This document shows positions 35,187-47,313 of a DNA stretch of 64,000 bases, piece after piece. The translations under genes and the position numbers were made by a program. Location of the stretch: NCBI GenBank assembly GCA_943736015.1, contig OX031065.1:39012427-39076426 (forward strand), in the 5' to 3' direction. Below the pieces are notes generated by a model. It was not told the DNA's origin and searched no databases. It saw only the letters and a program-made list of their open reading frames with translations. The stretch is from Tridacna crocea (lineage: Eukaryota; Mollusca; Bivalvia; Cardiida; Cardiidae). Within the stretch, counting starts at the first letter, position 1. Each line of letters opens with the position of its first letter.

Positions 35187-35408
35187 TTAACCCTTTATCA
35201 AACAAACCTTGGTTTTTATGACCCCGAGACAGAAGCCTTTTAAAAACATTGAGGGAAAAGGAGAAAATGCTGGTCACCAGCATTTTCTCCATTTTCCTCA
35301 ATGTTTACTATCCTGTTGGAAATAATTTTTGAGTTTCATTTATTTTTGTATTTGCAAGTGCTTTCAATTTGGACCAGTCTAAAATTTTGTCATTTGGTAA
35401 AGGGTTAA
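35187..35408 (+). mobile_element. Palindromic TTAA MITE
   Basis: TTAA both ends. The hairpin carries the paired change CATTGAGGG / CCTCAATG, differing from the usual CATTGTGGG / CCCACAATG in both arms. Confidence 0.85.
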
Positions 35409-35555
35409 ACGTATTAACCCAGGTCAGCCTGCACTGTCCACGCAGGCTGACCTTGGCCAAAATGTTTTGCTATTGGTCAATTTTCTGCATGTCAAATGAC
35501 CAGCGTGCCTCAGTAGGTTGTTATACAGAACTGACTTTGAGATACATGTATATTA

Positions 35556-36795
35556 TTATACCCCCGCAAAACGAATGTTTTCGGGGGTATACTGGAATCA
35601 GCCTGTCTGTCTGTCCGTCCGTTCGTGTGTCTGTCTGTGTACAAAATACCAGTTGACTTTACACTCTAGCATAGATCTACAATTATCAGCAAATCAGCAC
35701 AAAACTTGGTCAAAACATATATGACTATTAGATCTTGGATTAATTCTATTGTGGGTCTTATCGAGAACAACTGGAGTTATTTGCCCTTGAATTAGAAAAT
35801 TTGCTTTATTTGACTTTGTTTATTAGAGTATAAACAATCTTCACCAAACTCGGTCAAAATATATATACCGTAAGATCTCAAATGAGTTTGACTATTGGTC
35901 TAATCAGACCAGAACAACTACAGTTATTTGCCCTTGGATTAAGAAAAATTGCAATAATTTGAATTTTTTATATTGTAGCATCTACAAATATCAACCTATC
36001 AGCTCCAAAATATACAAGATTATAGCATGGATGTGTTTGATTATAGGTCTGATGGGACCCAAAGGACATGAGTTATTTGCCCTTGAATTAGAAATTTCTT
36101 TAGAATAGTGCTTTAGTCAGAGCATAACTTTCTCATCTCCAGTATGATTGACTTGAAACTTGGCATTTATGTTTATTGCAATAATATGGAGTGAAGCTTG
36201 AAAGGACCATAACTACCTCGTACTGTCTGTGAGTTATTACCCTTTGATCCTCATTTTTACCGCATTTTCTGCTCGTCTGCAATGTAACTTTGTCATCTCC
36301 AGCCTAAACATCTTTAAATTTGGTATGCATGACTGTTGAAAAATTAGAGTGTAGTGCACAAGAACCATAACTCTTCTTAGCACAAATTTTGAGTTATTCC
36401 TCCTTTCACCTTCATTTTATAGCATTTCTTGCTTGACCAGAGCAAAACTTTATCATCTTTAGTAGGAATGAAATCTGGTATGTTTATTTGTTGCAACATT
36501 TGAAAGTGCTGTTCACAAGAATTGTAACTAGCTCATATTGTCTTTGAGTTATTTCCCTTTGAATGACATTTTTACAGCACTTAGTGCTTGTCTGAAATAT
36601 AACTTTGTCATCTCAAGTCAGAAGGACTTCAAACATGGTATGCATATTTGTTGCAATATTAACGAGTACAATGCGCAAGAACAATAACTGTACCTAGCAT
36701 TTCATTCTTGTGACTGACTGACTGTGTACAAAATACTACTAATTGTCTCTTTCTGTCAAAGAGCTGTATTAAGTCACATTCAGTGACAGCTCTAG
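35556..36795 (+). mobile_element. Helentron/HINE-like element with ~150-160-bp tandem units
   Basis: Begins with the hairpin ATACCCCCG...CGGGGGTAT and ends with the hairpin TCAC-ATTCA-GTGA followed by CAGCTCTAG. The interior has two kinds of repeat: units holding AGTTATTTGCCCTTGAATTAG at 35773, 35924 and 36072, then units holding ACTTTGTCATCTCCAG at 36126, 36288, 36449 and 36600. A 5' hairpin, 3' hairpin near CTAG, minisatellite core and lack of TIR are features I know from Helentron-associated elements of bivalves. A short copy is at 50075-50394. Confidence 0.6.
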
Positions 36796-36883
36796 TTAAA
36801 TACTGTGAAAACTTGCTCAGTACTGTGCATTACTGAGATGAATAAAGCCCCGTTTTGCCAGAATGGAAAGTTATTTGTTATTT

Positions 36884-37110
36884 ATCTCTTTACCAAATGA
36901 CAAAATTATAGACTGGTCCAAATTGAAAGCATTTGCAGACGACAAAATAAATGTGACTGAAAAATTGGAATTTGGTTTGATAAGGGAGGAAATCATTGTG
37001 GGGAAAGGAGAAAATGCTGGTTACCAGCATTTTCTCCTTTTCCCACAATGTTTTCAAAAGGCTTCTTTCCAAGGGTTGTTAAAAGTAGGGATTGTGTGGT
37101 AAAGAGTTAC
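36884..37110 (-). mobile_element. Palindromic TTAA MITE
   Basis: Ends have decayed to TTAT and TTAC; the hairpin is nearly perfect. Confidence 0.8.
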
Positions 37111-37570
37111 TTGAAAATACCCAGTCAGCAAAATTTATGGGGCCAATATGGGCCCCATGTCGGATTTTATATGGGTCCTAAAAGGGCTGCCCATGTGGGA
37201 CTGAGCTGGTTTTTGCAACAGGAATCCATGCGGGACCTACATGGGCAAACATATATGGGTTATACATGGGAACTATATGGGTCCAATACGGGTAATTTGT
37301 AAATACCCACACTGGACCCATATAGTTCCCAGATCTCTATAGGGCACTATATGGGAATCCTGTAGGTCCAATGTTACTACTTGGGTCCCATTTTAGTCCT
37401 GCTTTGCATAAAATTGGCTGGATACGGGAATCAAGTTGGTCCAGTTTTGGTGTACTGAGGTTGACCTGGTTATCCATATGGTTTGGCACAAACATCCTTG
37501 AACTTCACAGATAGAAAGCACAAATAGCCAAGCAATCAGAGGTGCTTGCCTTTAGCAATTCATACATGAG

Positions 37571-38296
37571 CAGGGTTTTCCATGACGCACAAATCCTGCG
37601 TCATTGACGCAATTTTAATTCAAATGACCCCCAAAATAAATGACAGTGCGTCATCGGTGACGCAATTCTCCAAAATCTAAATAATGTACGAAGTTGAATG
37701 AAGCGTCAAAATTCCAAGTCTGTTCTTGCTTCAATGTCAGACGAACACCGTTCTTTTTTTAACTACAGGGTTTATTTTAGATAAAAGTGGTTTTCCGGTA
37801 ATTTATTTATAGAATAAGACTGGTTTACGCATTATTGCCGAAATGTATATTGGACACGTGTCGTAAATATGGGCCCAGTCAAAGTCATGGTTGGGTTCTC
37901 TGTATTTCATAGCATATTTTATACGACTTCCGGTATATAAAAGTACACATTACCGGTCTGTGCTGTTAGCGGAAAAATAATGTCATGACGAAGAAAACTG
38001 TAGCATTCTTCTATCGTCTGCTTCCTACAACTGCTGATCAAGCCACGTCAAGCAGCGATTCAGACGAAAATGTTTGGTCTGTCAAAAAATAACATCGGCC
38101 TTTCCGTCAGAAATGATCGACCGACTTTTCAATCTTGGAAGTTGGCGTTTAAAAGGTAAAATGCATTATAAATCGTGTTTTAGTTGATGACGAGGAAATC
38201 CATATTTTTGACCCCCAAAATTAATGAAATGACCCGCAACTAATGAGGAAGGGGGTCACAATGACCCCCAATTTTCAAAGCCGAGGGAAAACCCTG
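37571..38296 (+). mobile_element. hAT-like element, 6-bp target duplication
   Basis: CATGAG lies at 37565-37570 and 38297-38302. Ends CAGGGTTTTCCATGACG and complement CAGGGTTTTCCCTCGGC. Subterminal words ATGACCCCCA and TGACGCA are iterated. It carries a short open frame (37985-38092). A solitary end of the same family is at 63554-63655. Confidence 0.75.
37985..38092 (+). pseudogene. Short ORF within the hAT-like element, possible transposase N-terminus
   Basis: ATG opens a 35-residue frame starting MTKKTVAFFYRLLPTT, then a Ser/Asp-rich stretch and a stop. Its position, in the first half of a hAT-like element with an unrelated remainder, suggests the leftover N-terminus of the transposase. 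No catalytic or finger motif is present, so this is a guess from context. Confidence 0.35.
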
Positions 38297-38820
38297 CATG
38301 AGTGAGGTAATATTCTAATGTCCTTTGTCCACGAAGTAATTTGGTTGACTTATAAGCACTGAAGACTAGAATGCATATCAACTTGCTGTAAAATCATCTA
38401 ATATTTAGGTAAAACTACCATAAACTACAGTAAAATAAGAAATGAATGTATTTTCAAGCCATCTCTTTATTTTGTTTCAGTATATTGCTTTCATTCAAAA
38501 TTACAATTGCAAAAGTGTAGAAAAAATAAGGTGCATGTAGTTAACATTCACAGATATATAAAACAAAACAATTGTGTTACTGCTTTGAAATAACATCATT
38601 ATGGTATGATATATCTTTAAACCTTTTAAGCTAGGAGTCTTATCTAATAAATGCAAAAAAGAAAAATATAAAATGTCAGATTTGTCAAAAGTCAAAGCAG
38701 CTGCAGGTGACAACAATTTAGTTTAACTCAAAAGATGTAATTTTCTTTCACAGAAAATTTTGGTTATCAGCATTGTATTTGTTTCCCAAGTGTATTCAGA
38801 AGATAACTTCCTATGGGTCA

Positions 38821-39041
38821 TTAATCCTTAGACTGCTAAGCTCATCTCAAGTACCTTTTGCTGACAAGGTAGGTCAAGATCAGACTGCAGAAAATGTGCA
38901 CTCTGATCTTGGATGCACACTGCCCATAAAATGATATTTCCCCCAAAAGATCACTGAAATTAACAACAAAAATTTGGAACTTACTGTTGGCTTGAAAGTT
39001 TCATTTCAGGTACTTGATGCATTTAGCATGTTAAGGGTTAA
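38821..39041. mobile_element. GATCAGACTGCAC-family TTAA MITE
   Basis: TTAATCCTTAGACTGCTAA at the left, TTAGCATGTTAAGGGTTAA at the right. Core GGTCAAGATCAGACTGCAG / TGCACTCTGATCTTGGAT is inverted. Confidence 0.7.
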
Positions 39042-39369
39042 AACGTGACTTTACAATGTAAGGGTAAATGTTTATATTCACTGTTGTTTACACAGATCAG
39101 GAATACCTGTTAGTAAAAAAATGAGAGTTTAAACAAGTCTTGAACATCCTTTTCTTGTATTGTAAATCAATCGAGGTCCTCATTTGCAGGACTTTTAGGC
39201 AACACGGTCCAAACATCTCTCTTTTCTGCCCTAGATCTCTGTGTTGAGCACTGCTCCACTGTAGGTCATGGCTTGCAGAATGTCGTGTTTAAGGCCTCTT
39301 ACACAGTCATCCTGTAAATTAATAAAATGCAGTTTTAATGATGCCATAAGCTGTTTTCAGCAAAATTGC

Positions 39370-39701
39370 AGTAATATCTCAACAAAACTTTGGACTTAGC
39401 CATACTGAAAGCATTTCTAGACGACAAAATAAACGGGACAGAAAAATTGGAATTTGTTTTCAGAAGGGTTGAACACATTATGCTAAAGAAGAAAATACTG
39501 GTTACCAGTGTTTTCTTCTTTTCCAACAAGACGACAAAATGAACATAGCTAAAAAATTGAAATTTGTTTCCAGCAGGGTAGAAAACATTATGGGAAAAGG
39601 AGAAAATGCTGGTTACCAGCATTTTCTCCTTTTCCCATAATGTTTTCAAAAGGCTTCTATCTCAGGGTCGTTAAAACCAGGGATTGTTTGGTAACGGTAT
39701 A
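39370..39701 (-). mobile_element. Compound of two palindromic TTAA MITE copies
   Basis: Two hairpins in tandem (near 39500 and 39615); the first has lost its outer right part and joins the second at GACGACAAAAT. The second hairpin has the paired change CATTATGGG / CCCATAATG. Confidence 0.75.
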
Positions 39702-41787
39702 AAGGACAATTCTACAGATACATAATGGATGTACACCTGATACACATACTGTTGAATTGGGTGCAAAAAAAGAAAACAGTTAAACTCACCAAATATTGTA
39801 ATTGTAAATCCAAGGTTTTCAAATTACAGCTTTCCCGTAGTTCCCATGGGTTTGTCCTTCCTCCATGTTCAGTTACAAGTACAAATTGTCTTTCCTCCAT
39901 GTTCAGCCAAGTGCTGCATCTCACCTATGAGTAAACAAGTGGCTTCTTTAAAAAAGAAGCCAGGAGAGGTCGACATCATTTTTTTCTAATACTTTTTATG
40001 CTTTTAGGTTGAATATATCTAGGTACATGTAAAGAAACAAGCAAGACAATAAACGGGTAGTTGAAATCTGTTCAGTTGTAAATATACATTCATCAAAGTG
40101 GATGGCAAATACAGGATTCCGTATTCATCCGTCCTTGTAATTTATGTACGTCACACGACCTTCTTCCCGCGTTTTAAGGTCACGTGATTTTTTCTGCTGT
40201 GTCCGTTTCTATTTTTAACGAAATTCTTTTTTCTTTTTCTTCTTTTTGTTAAGATTTAAGATTGTAATACAAAATTAAAATTGTTGGAAAGGGAATATGT
40301 AATTAAATCCTTACAATTTTGTTGAAATTCGTGATATAGAAACAAACCACGTCTATTTCCTATTTCAGTTTTTAGACTTCGATTTCTTTATAAAATCATG
40401 ACGAAACAGACTGTGTATCGGAACAATTCCCCTACAAAGATTGGATTTAGACAGCAATTTCTGAGGCAGTCTGCCTTTTAAACTCAACACTGTTGGAGAG
40501 GTCTGATGACCTCTCCAATAATACAATGTTATTAAAAATCACTTCATACCCTGAACTGATAAAAACTAAACTATTGAAAGTCGAAATATACCTCCAGCCA
40601 CTTTAAGCTGACACTCTGATACTGCACCTAAAAATTATCTAGTTCTTAATTTTCTGAATAACTTAAATAGTTTTCATTCTCCAGATTGTAAGTATTAGAT
40701 GTGTTAGTATTCTATTTATGACGGAAGTATGGGCTTGAACACCAGCAGAAATTCTTAGGTAAGAATTCCAATAGTAGGGAATTTGTATGATCTGTCATCC
40801 AAAACAGGGATCATATATAGAATCCCTGTCCAAAACAAGAAATACATGTATCTTTAAAAAAAAAAAAAGGATAGAAGGCGTAAATTTGCCCTGGGCCCCT
40901 TAAAATAAACATGTCTACATTTTTTTATCAATCATAAATTTCCATTTATTTATCAGTACTCAGTAGACCTAGCAAACATGACTTTTGAATGGAAGCTCAT
41001 CAAAATCCAGAACCTTGATTTAATATGGGCAGACGGATAATGCCATACATGTACAAACTTTAACAAAACAGCCGTGACGCGAATTCATGTGACAATACGA
41101 AATTTTTCTCCAATTTTGCGATAACCAGCTGACCGATTTACAAAAAAAGGGTAGTGAGTAAAGATTGAAATACATACCATATACATGCCTGCAACGAGGA
41201 GTAGATTTCATATGTAGAGCTTAACCCATTTTGAATATGATTCAAACCGCTTCAATCTTTCTCTCAACGGATATTTCTGTTTACATCACGTGATCGCGCG
41301 CAATTTGTTTTTGAATATCAGTTTAATCCGTAAATGTGTTTTCTTCACATTTTTTATCAAATAATATATGTTTGAAGGTGAAAAATGTAAAATGGCACAA
41401 TTAATCAGTAGAGAAATAGAATAAATGATAACTGTTGAAAAAAAAACTCTCATACCGACATTTATCGGTAATTTCCGTCTCCACCCGTCACTGCTGATCG
41501 ATAAATGGGACCCTAATGGGACCCGTGTGAATACCTTGTTACAGGTTTTGGAGTTTAAATCATCGCTAAACTTCTACTATAACAGACAGAAATAGTGTAC
41601 AATGAGAGATGGACTTGTTTGGATTTATTTTATGTTACATTGTAAAGGTTTATGAGTATAAAAATAACATGGGCTCTATGTGGGTTCCAGAAGGGCTGAA
41701 ATTCCCGCAAAGGACCCACATGGGTCCCATATAGATATTTAGCCCAGGATTTGCCCATATGGGACCCAGTTTATCATGTTTGCTGGG

Positions 41788-42155
41788 TATGTATGCCTCA
41801 ATACATGACATCAAGTTATCCTTTTTTTTTTCTATGTTATTTTCAGAGAAAGAGGAGTAAGTGCAGTGAATTTCAAATTGCCGTGAACATGTTTTAATTC
41901 AGTGCAGATTAGAAGTGGGGGATTAAGATAAATTGGATTACAGGGCAGGCAAGTATAATTTTATGAAAAGAATTTGTTATACGATACCTCTTTATCAAAG
42001 AAGAATGTGCAGCACTTTATTTCTTGAAGTAGACAGGTTTTGTAAACAGCATTAGTAATGAAATTTTTTTTCATTGTATTTGAAAAAAAGGTATCTTACT
42101 TTCCCTCATTTTAAATCGTGTTTGAATTCCGCTGGTATGACTTGACCTTTTAGTT
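41788..42155. other. No gene seen
   Basis: AT-rich, unclassified. Confidence 0.4.
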
Positions 42156-42362
42156 TTAACACACAATTACAAGTTTTAATTAATGACCCTGAAGGAGAAG
42201 GCTCTTGAAGAAATTGTGAAATGTCACCAGCATTTCCTTCTTTGCCTACAATGTTTTCTAACACTCCAAAATACATTTCAATTTCTCAGTCATATTTATT
42301 TTATTGCCACAAATGCTTTCATGTGAGACAGGTTTTAAATTTTGTCTTTAGATGGATTAAAA
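42156..42362 (+). mobile_element. Heavily decayed TTAA MITE
   Basis: GACCCTGAAGGAGAAGGCTC, CCAGCATTTCCTTC, ACAATGTTTTCTA and an AT-rich arm appear in the expected order. The left hairpin arm is deleted. Confidence 0.55.
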
Positions 42363-42569
42363 AACTTAAAAGTAAGCGGTGTGTCTTGACCTTCCATAAA
42401 ACAGGCAGGGATTTTAATATTCTTAAAGAAAGTGGTATTTGAAAATAATGTTGGAACAGGAAAATATGCAGGAAACTAGTATTTAGTGCTTTTCCCACAA
42501 TACTATTTTATTAAACCAGTAAAAATATTTGCTGCTGTTTTCAATTTTAAAAGTTTTCTTGTGTAGTGT

Positions 42570-42795
42570 ATAGACCTGAGGAAGAAGGCATTTGAAAACA
42601 TCACAAGTGGCTTTTGAAAACATCACAGGAAAAAGAAAATACTGGTAACCAGCATTTTCTCCTTTTCTCACACTTTTCCCTGCTCTTGCAGATTGAAATC
42701 CAGTGTGAGCCAAATGCAATTACAGTATCTACTATTGTCTGGAAATGCTTTGATTTTTGACCAGTCAAAATTTTTTTCAATCTGGTAAAGAGTTA
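42570..42795 (+). mobile_element. Palindromic TTAA MITE with short internal duplication
   Basis: TTTGAAAACATCACAAGTGGC / TTTGAAAACATCACAGG is duplicated in the left arm. Right TTAA at 42792. Confidence 0.7.
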
Positions 42796-42826
42796 AAAGC
42801 CTGTTTGGTATCAGGTGATATCATAC

Positions 42827-43055
42827 CTAACTCATTACCAAACGACCATATTATAGGCTTGTCCAAATTGAAAGCATTTGCAGACGACAAAATAAAAGTG
42901 ACTGAAAATTTGAAATTTGTTTTGTGAAGGGTAGAAAACATAGTGGGGAAAGGAGAAAATGCTGGTTACCAGCATTTTCTCCTTTTCCCACTATGTTTTC
43001 AAAGGGCTTCTTTCTCAGGGTCGCTAAAAGTCGTGATTGTGTGGTAAAGAGCTAT
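42827..43055 (-). mobile_element. Palindromic TTAA MITE
   Basis: Ends decayed (CTAA, GAGCTA). The hairpin has the paired change CATAGTGGG / CCCACTATG. Confidence 0.8.
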
Positions 43056-43429
43056 ATATTAGTGTAAAACCTAGCTCCTGTCCCTCAGTAGGCCTAACAA
43101 AAAATATCAGTGTTTCAGGGTTTTGGTTGGAGATCTATGCTGTAGGTAGTGTATGTAAGGAGTTCTTTTTTTTTTTCTGATTTTGCTTACATAGACCATG
43201 TACTGAAATTTCAAAAAAAAAATCAGCGGTAGGGAAAAAAGCTTAAGGGCCGGCAACATTTTCTAGGTATGGTCCGGAAACACTAAAACAGATATATACA
43301 TGTACAATTCATGTACAGTATATTTTTTATGCCTTGGTAGCATACAGGATTTGAGAACAGAAGGCTGCTGACTTGATCCCTGCCTTGGCCAGGCTACCAG
43401 GACTCAGCAGAAAACATACTGTAGTAATG

Positions 43430-43545
43430 TTGCAAGTAGAGAAAAATCCTGGAAACCAGCATTTTCTCCTTTTCCTACTGTGTTTCTGGAGGCCTTCTTT
43501 GTTAAGTTTGTTAAAACTTGGGATTTTGATATAACCCTATACCAG
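43430..43545 (+). mobile_element. TTAA MITE fragment
   Basis: Right half only: CCAGCATTTTCTCCTTTTCC then CTGTGTTTCTGGAGGCC. Confidence 0.55.
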
Positions 43546-43582
43546 AAGACACAATTTTAGCCCTGTTCAAATTAAAAGCATT

Positions 43583-43817
43583 TTAACCCTTTACCCCATA
43601 AGGCATTTCTATGGCATCTCTAATTGACCCTAAATGACAGCAAGGATGAAGCCATTTCTTATATGTAAATGACACCTTTTGACAGCAAAGAAAACATTGT
43701 GACAAAAGGTGAAATTGCTCATCGAGAGCAATTTCACCTTTAGTCACAATGTTTTCCAAAGACTCCTACAGGCAAGTTGTGGATTAAGAAATGAGTATCT
43801 ATGGAGTAAAGGGTGAA
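43583..43817. mobile_element. TTAA MITE, ACCCCATAAGGC subfamily with intact alternative hairpin
   Basis: Left TTAA intact; right end GGGTGAAC decayed. The hairpin is CATTGTGACAAAAGGTGAAA through TTGCTC-ATCGA-GAGCAA to its complement, with one mismatch. Its stem sequence differs from the main subfamily in both arms. Confidence 0.8.
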
Positions 43818-43839
43818 CAATATGGCTCAAATGGTGAAA

Positions 43840-43932
43840 CTGTTTATTGATAGCATTGAAAACATTGTGGAAAAAGGAAAAAATGCTGGTTACCAGCATT
43901 TTCCCCTTTTCTCACTTTGTTCTCAGAGGAAG
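43840..43932. mobile_element. TTAA MITE fragment (hairpin only)
   Basis: GAAAACATTGTGGAAAAAGG to its near complement around CTGGTTACCAG; no ends. Confidence 0.6.
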
Positions 43933-44104
43933 GAGAACCTGAATATAGTGTTAGAAAATCTATGAAGACTATATTCTAAAAAGTTAAATAATTGGAAAGG
44001 GTCGCAGCACTTGAAAATGCTAGATTTCAATCACTTTATACAAGCTGGTATTTGTTTTTTGAAGAGACTTATTGCTTTTCACCTGTGCAATATTTGTTTC
44101 TGTC

Positions 44105-44335
44105 TTAACCCTTTTCTACACAACAAAGTTTCTATCGTTATCTCTAATTGACCCTATATAACTGCAAGGATGAAGCCGTTTCTTATGTGTATATGACACC
44201 TTTTGATAGCATAGAAAAAATTGTGACAAAAGGTGAAATTGCTCATCACTAGCAATTTCACCACTTGCCACAATGTTTTCCAGACGCTCCTACAAGCAAT
44301 GTGTAGAAATGGGTATCTATGGAGTAAAGGGTTAA
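44105..44335. mobile_element. TTAA MITE, ACCCCATAAGGC subfamily
   Basis: TTAA at both ends; hairpin of the GTGACAAAAGGTGAAATTGC type with several mismatches in the right arm. Confidence 0.8.
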
Positions 44336-44498
44336 GCCTTGTCCAAATTGAAAACATTTGCAGACAATTTAAACTTTTCTTTGATAGAGTAAAAGATATT
44401 TTGGGAAAAGTTTCATTTGTCTAGGTTTGAATTGTTTGCTAGATGCTTAAGTCAGAGTTTCACACATCAGAGTTTCAGACTGATCCAAATTAGAAGTA

Positions 44499-44730
44499 TT
44501 AACCCTTTTCCAAATGACAAAATGTTAGACTGGTCCAAATTGAAAGCACTTGAAGACGACAAAATAAACATTCCTCAAAAATTTACATGTGTTTCCATCA
44601 GGTTAGAAAACCTTGTGGGAAAAGGAGAAAATGCTGGTTACCAGCATTTTCTCCTTTTTCCACAAGGTTCTCAAAAACTTTCCTTCCCTGGGGGGTCATG
44701 AAAACCAGGGATTGTTTGGTAAAGGGTTAA
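44499..44730 (-). mobile_element. Palindromic TTAA MITE
   Basis: TTAA both ends. Paired change CCTTGTGGG / CCACAAGG in the hairpin. Confidence 0.85.
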
Positions 44731-44933
44731 AAGATGACAAAATTTTAGTTAAGCAGGCCGAGATGATGAGATTAGTCTATAAAAGAGTAGAAAACATTGT
44801 TGGAAAATGAGAAAGGATTGGTTTCAAGATGTATTTTTACATTTTCACAGACAAATCAGATCACAAGCCAGATTTAATCTATCATCTACAATTCATTCAA
44901 AGCAAAAACTCTGTGAACTCATAGAGAAGCCAC

Positions 44934-45165
44934 TAACCCATTACCTGTAACATAATCCCTCCTTTTGATGACCTTGAGAATGAAGCCTTTAGAAAACATT
45001 GTGGGAAATGGAGAAAATGCTGATAACCAGCATTTTCTCCTTTTTCCACAATGTTTTCTACCCTTCACAAAACAAAGTTAAAATTTTCAGTCACTTTTCT
45101 TTTGTTGTTCGCAAATGCTTTCAATTTGAAAAACCCTAAAATATTGTTGTTTGGTAATGAGTTAA
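44934..45165 (+). mobile_element. Palindromic TTAA MITE
   Basis: Left end CTAACCCATTACC, right ...GGTAATGAGTTAA. Hairpin intact apart from two mismatches. Confidence 0.8.
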
Positions 45166-45241
45166 AGGGTTTTAAGAGTCTCTTGTCACAGATGTGGCAA
45201 GCAGGTTTATTTTTTGAAGTCCCAGTGTGCAAAGTGTTTCA

Positions 45242-45473
45242 GTTATCTCTTTACCAAATGACAAAATTTTAGACTGGTTCAAATTGAAAGCACTTGAGGA
45301 CAACGAACTAAACAAAACTCGAAAATTGATATTTGTTTTCTGCAAGCTAGAAAACATTGTAAGGAAAGGAGAAAATGTTAGTTACCAGCAATTTCTCCTT
45401 TTCCCACAATATTTTTTAAAAGGCTTCTATCTCAGGGTTGTAAAAACCAGGGATTATTTGATAAAGAGTTACA
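45242..45473 (-). mobile_element. Palindromic TTAA MITE
   Basis: Ends decayed to TTAT and TTAC. The hairpin has several mismatches (GTTAGTTACCAGC tip). Confidence 0.75.
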
Positions 45474-45558
45474 CACATAAACAAGATGTCTACATGAATG
45501 TTGTATTTTATGTTTTGTTCTTTTGATCTTTTACAACTCTTTACCTATGGAGAAAGTT

Positions 45559-45778
45559 TTAACCCTTTACCAAACAATCCCTGGTTTTTACGACCCTGAG
45601 ATAGAAGCCTTTTGAAAACATGGTGAGAAACATTAATAACCAGCATTTTCTCCTTGTCCTTCAATGTTTTCTACCCTGCTGGAAACAAATTTCAGTTTTT
45701 GAGTTACGTTTATTTTGTCGTCTGCAAGTGCTTTCAGTTTGGACCAGTCTTAAATTTTGTCATTTGGTAAAGAGTCAA
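45559..45778 (+). mobile_element. Palindromic TTAA MITE with shortened left hairpin arm
   Basis: Left TTAA intact, right decayed to TCAA. The left arm is deleted between GTGAGAAA and ATAACCAGC. Confidence 0.75.
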
Positions 45779-45852
45779 ATAGACTTGGCCAATTTGAAAG
45801 GATTTGCAGACTAAAAAATTTAATTCAGTGTCGCTAAAATTGGATTAGCCTT

Positions 45853-46012
45853 TTAACTTTTTACCAAATGACAAAACTTTAGACTGTTCCAAACTGAAAG
45901 AATTTGCAGACAACAAAAATTGGAAATTGTTTTCAGCAGGGTATAAAACATTGTGGGAAGAGGCTTCTATCGCGGGGTTGTAAAAACCAGGGATTGTTTG
46001 GTAAAGGGTTAA
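45853..46012 (-). mobile_element. TTAA MITE that has lost one whole hairpin arm
   Basis: TTAA both ends; the sequence goes from AACATTGTGGGAAG straight to AGGCTTCTATC, so the hairpin tip and second arm were removed. Confidence 0.75.
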
Positions 46013-46030
46013 AAAGTACGAAATGTTGAG

Positions 46031-46610
46031 GAAATCAAAGTGTTGAGAACGCTGAAGTGGTATTTGTCAAGGAAACCCATCGCGTGGAATCAATAGTTTG
46101 AAAGAAAAAGAGACATATTGTTCAAATATTGGCTTAAAAGCAAATGAATACCTTTTCGGTGGAAGGGAGAGTACTCATGTGCCTTAAAACTATAATTTTG
46201 AAATATCTTTAGCCTTTTACATTTAATTTCCAACATTACAATCAATTACTTCGATCTATAGATATTCATGAGCAATCAGATGGAGTAGCATGCAATCATA
46301 GGATGAACAAGCCATGGAATGAATTGGTTTTGGAACGAAAAAGCCCAGTAGGCAAATTTGTATCATTGCGCCAATAAAAGGCTATGAGCGAGAGAATCTA
46401 TTTTCAATCAAAAATAAGTATCGTGCCCAATGTATTTTAAAATGCCATTTCAAATTACATACCTGTGTGCCACCAAAAAACTCATTTGCCTGAGAAATAA
46501 TGAGTTTAACTGGGTTTATTTCCTTCAGCTTTGCCCAAAATAAGATACATGGTTATCAAAATTCAATCTTGAACTCATAGTGGTATTGTCTTGGACAAAT
46601 ACCACAAAAA
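46031..46610 (+). mobile_element. Short, internally deleted copy of the 15.5-19.8 kb element
   Basis: Joins segments corresponding to 15531-15866, 18838-19160 and 19694-19768. Ends carry inverted GTGGTATTTGTC / GACAAATACCAC. The second junction falls at ACAAAAT/CCAAAAT, a short word present at both break points of the long copy, as expected from a microhomology-mediated internal deletion. Smaller deletions relative to the long copy occur near 46140 and 46180. Confidence 0.75.
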
Positions 46611-47103
46611 TGGAAAACACTGCAACTAAGCCAGCATTATCACCTTTTCCTACAATGTTTCCAAAACTCTGAGAAACATAGGACTGTTTTCAGTTTGCCT
46701 CTCCTTAATTGTTAATTAACATTTTACCACAAATCCTGACTTAACGTAGTGGACCCGTAATAGAAAACAGCTATTTCCATTGTAATATTATCCTACAAAA
46801 TTTGCTAATTTTAAAAATGAGTATTATTGTAATACTTTCACCGACCCACTTTTTCCTATTTATCCTTCTTTGAATTATCATTTATAAATCTAAAACCACT
46901 ATATTCAAATTACAAAAGCACATGTAAATTACCTCCCTTTTCTGGAAACTAACAAAAGTATCAACAAATAATTTCAATATAGACATCACAGGAATTTCTG
47001 GTTGGTAAAAAATGTGCAAAAATATTATAGTTGTATAAATCTGTCCTTATCAGCTGTCAAGAAATTTTATGCCCTGTTGCACTAGAAGTATGGGTCCACT
47101 ACC
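46611..47103. other. No gene; one small MITE fragment
   Basis: 46617-46690 resembles the right half of a TTAA MITE. The remainder is AT-rich and may be promoter or 5' UTR territory for the gene starting at 47832, but I see no decisive signal. Confidence 0.4.
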
Positions 47104-47313
47104 TTAATGAACCTGAGAATTTTTAGAAAGCTTTTGAAAATATTGTGGGAAAAGGAGAAAATGCTGGTAACCAGCTTTTTCTCCTTTCCCACAATTTTTT
47201 CTACCCTTCACAGATCATATTTCAATGTTCGATTCACATTTGAAATATTGTCTGCAAATACTTAGAATTTTTGACTATTAAATCCAAAATTTTACTGTTT
47301 GGTAAAGAGTTAA
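47104..47313 (+). mobile_element. Palindromic TTAA MITE
   Basis: Right TTAA intact; left CTTAAT decayed. The hairpin has small mismatches in the right arm. Confidence 0.75.

Larger units (their letters stand above)
37120..41787. mobile_element. Possible 4.7-kb element with TA-CCCAG ends and ATGGGNCC-rich subterminal regions
   Basis: Left TA-CCCAGTCAGCAAAATTTAT, right complement TA-CCCAGCAAACATGATAAA. Both ends pass into many iterations of ATATGGGNCC and its complement (37140-37450 and 41665-41770, also 41505-41530). TA outside each end would be the target duplication. The interior contains the hAT-like element 37571-38296, a GATCAGACTGCAC-family copy (38821) and decayed TTAA MITEs (39370-39701). 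Pairing of two ends this far apart is inference; they could belong to two separate short elements. Confidence 0.45.
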
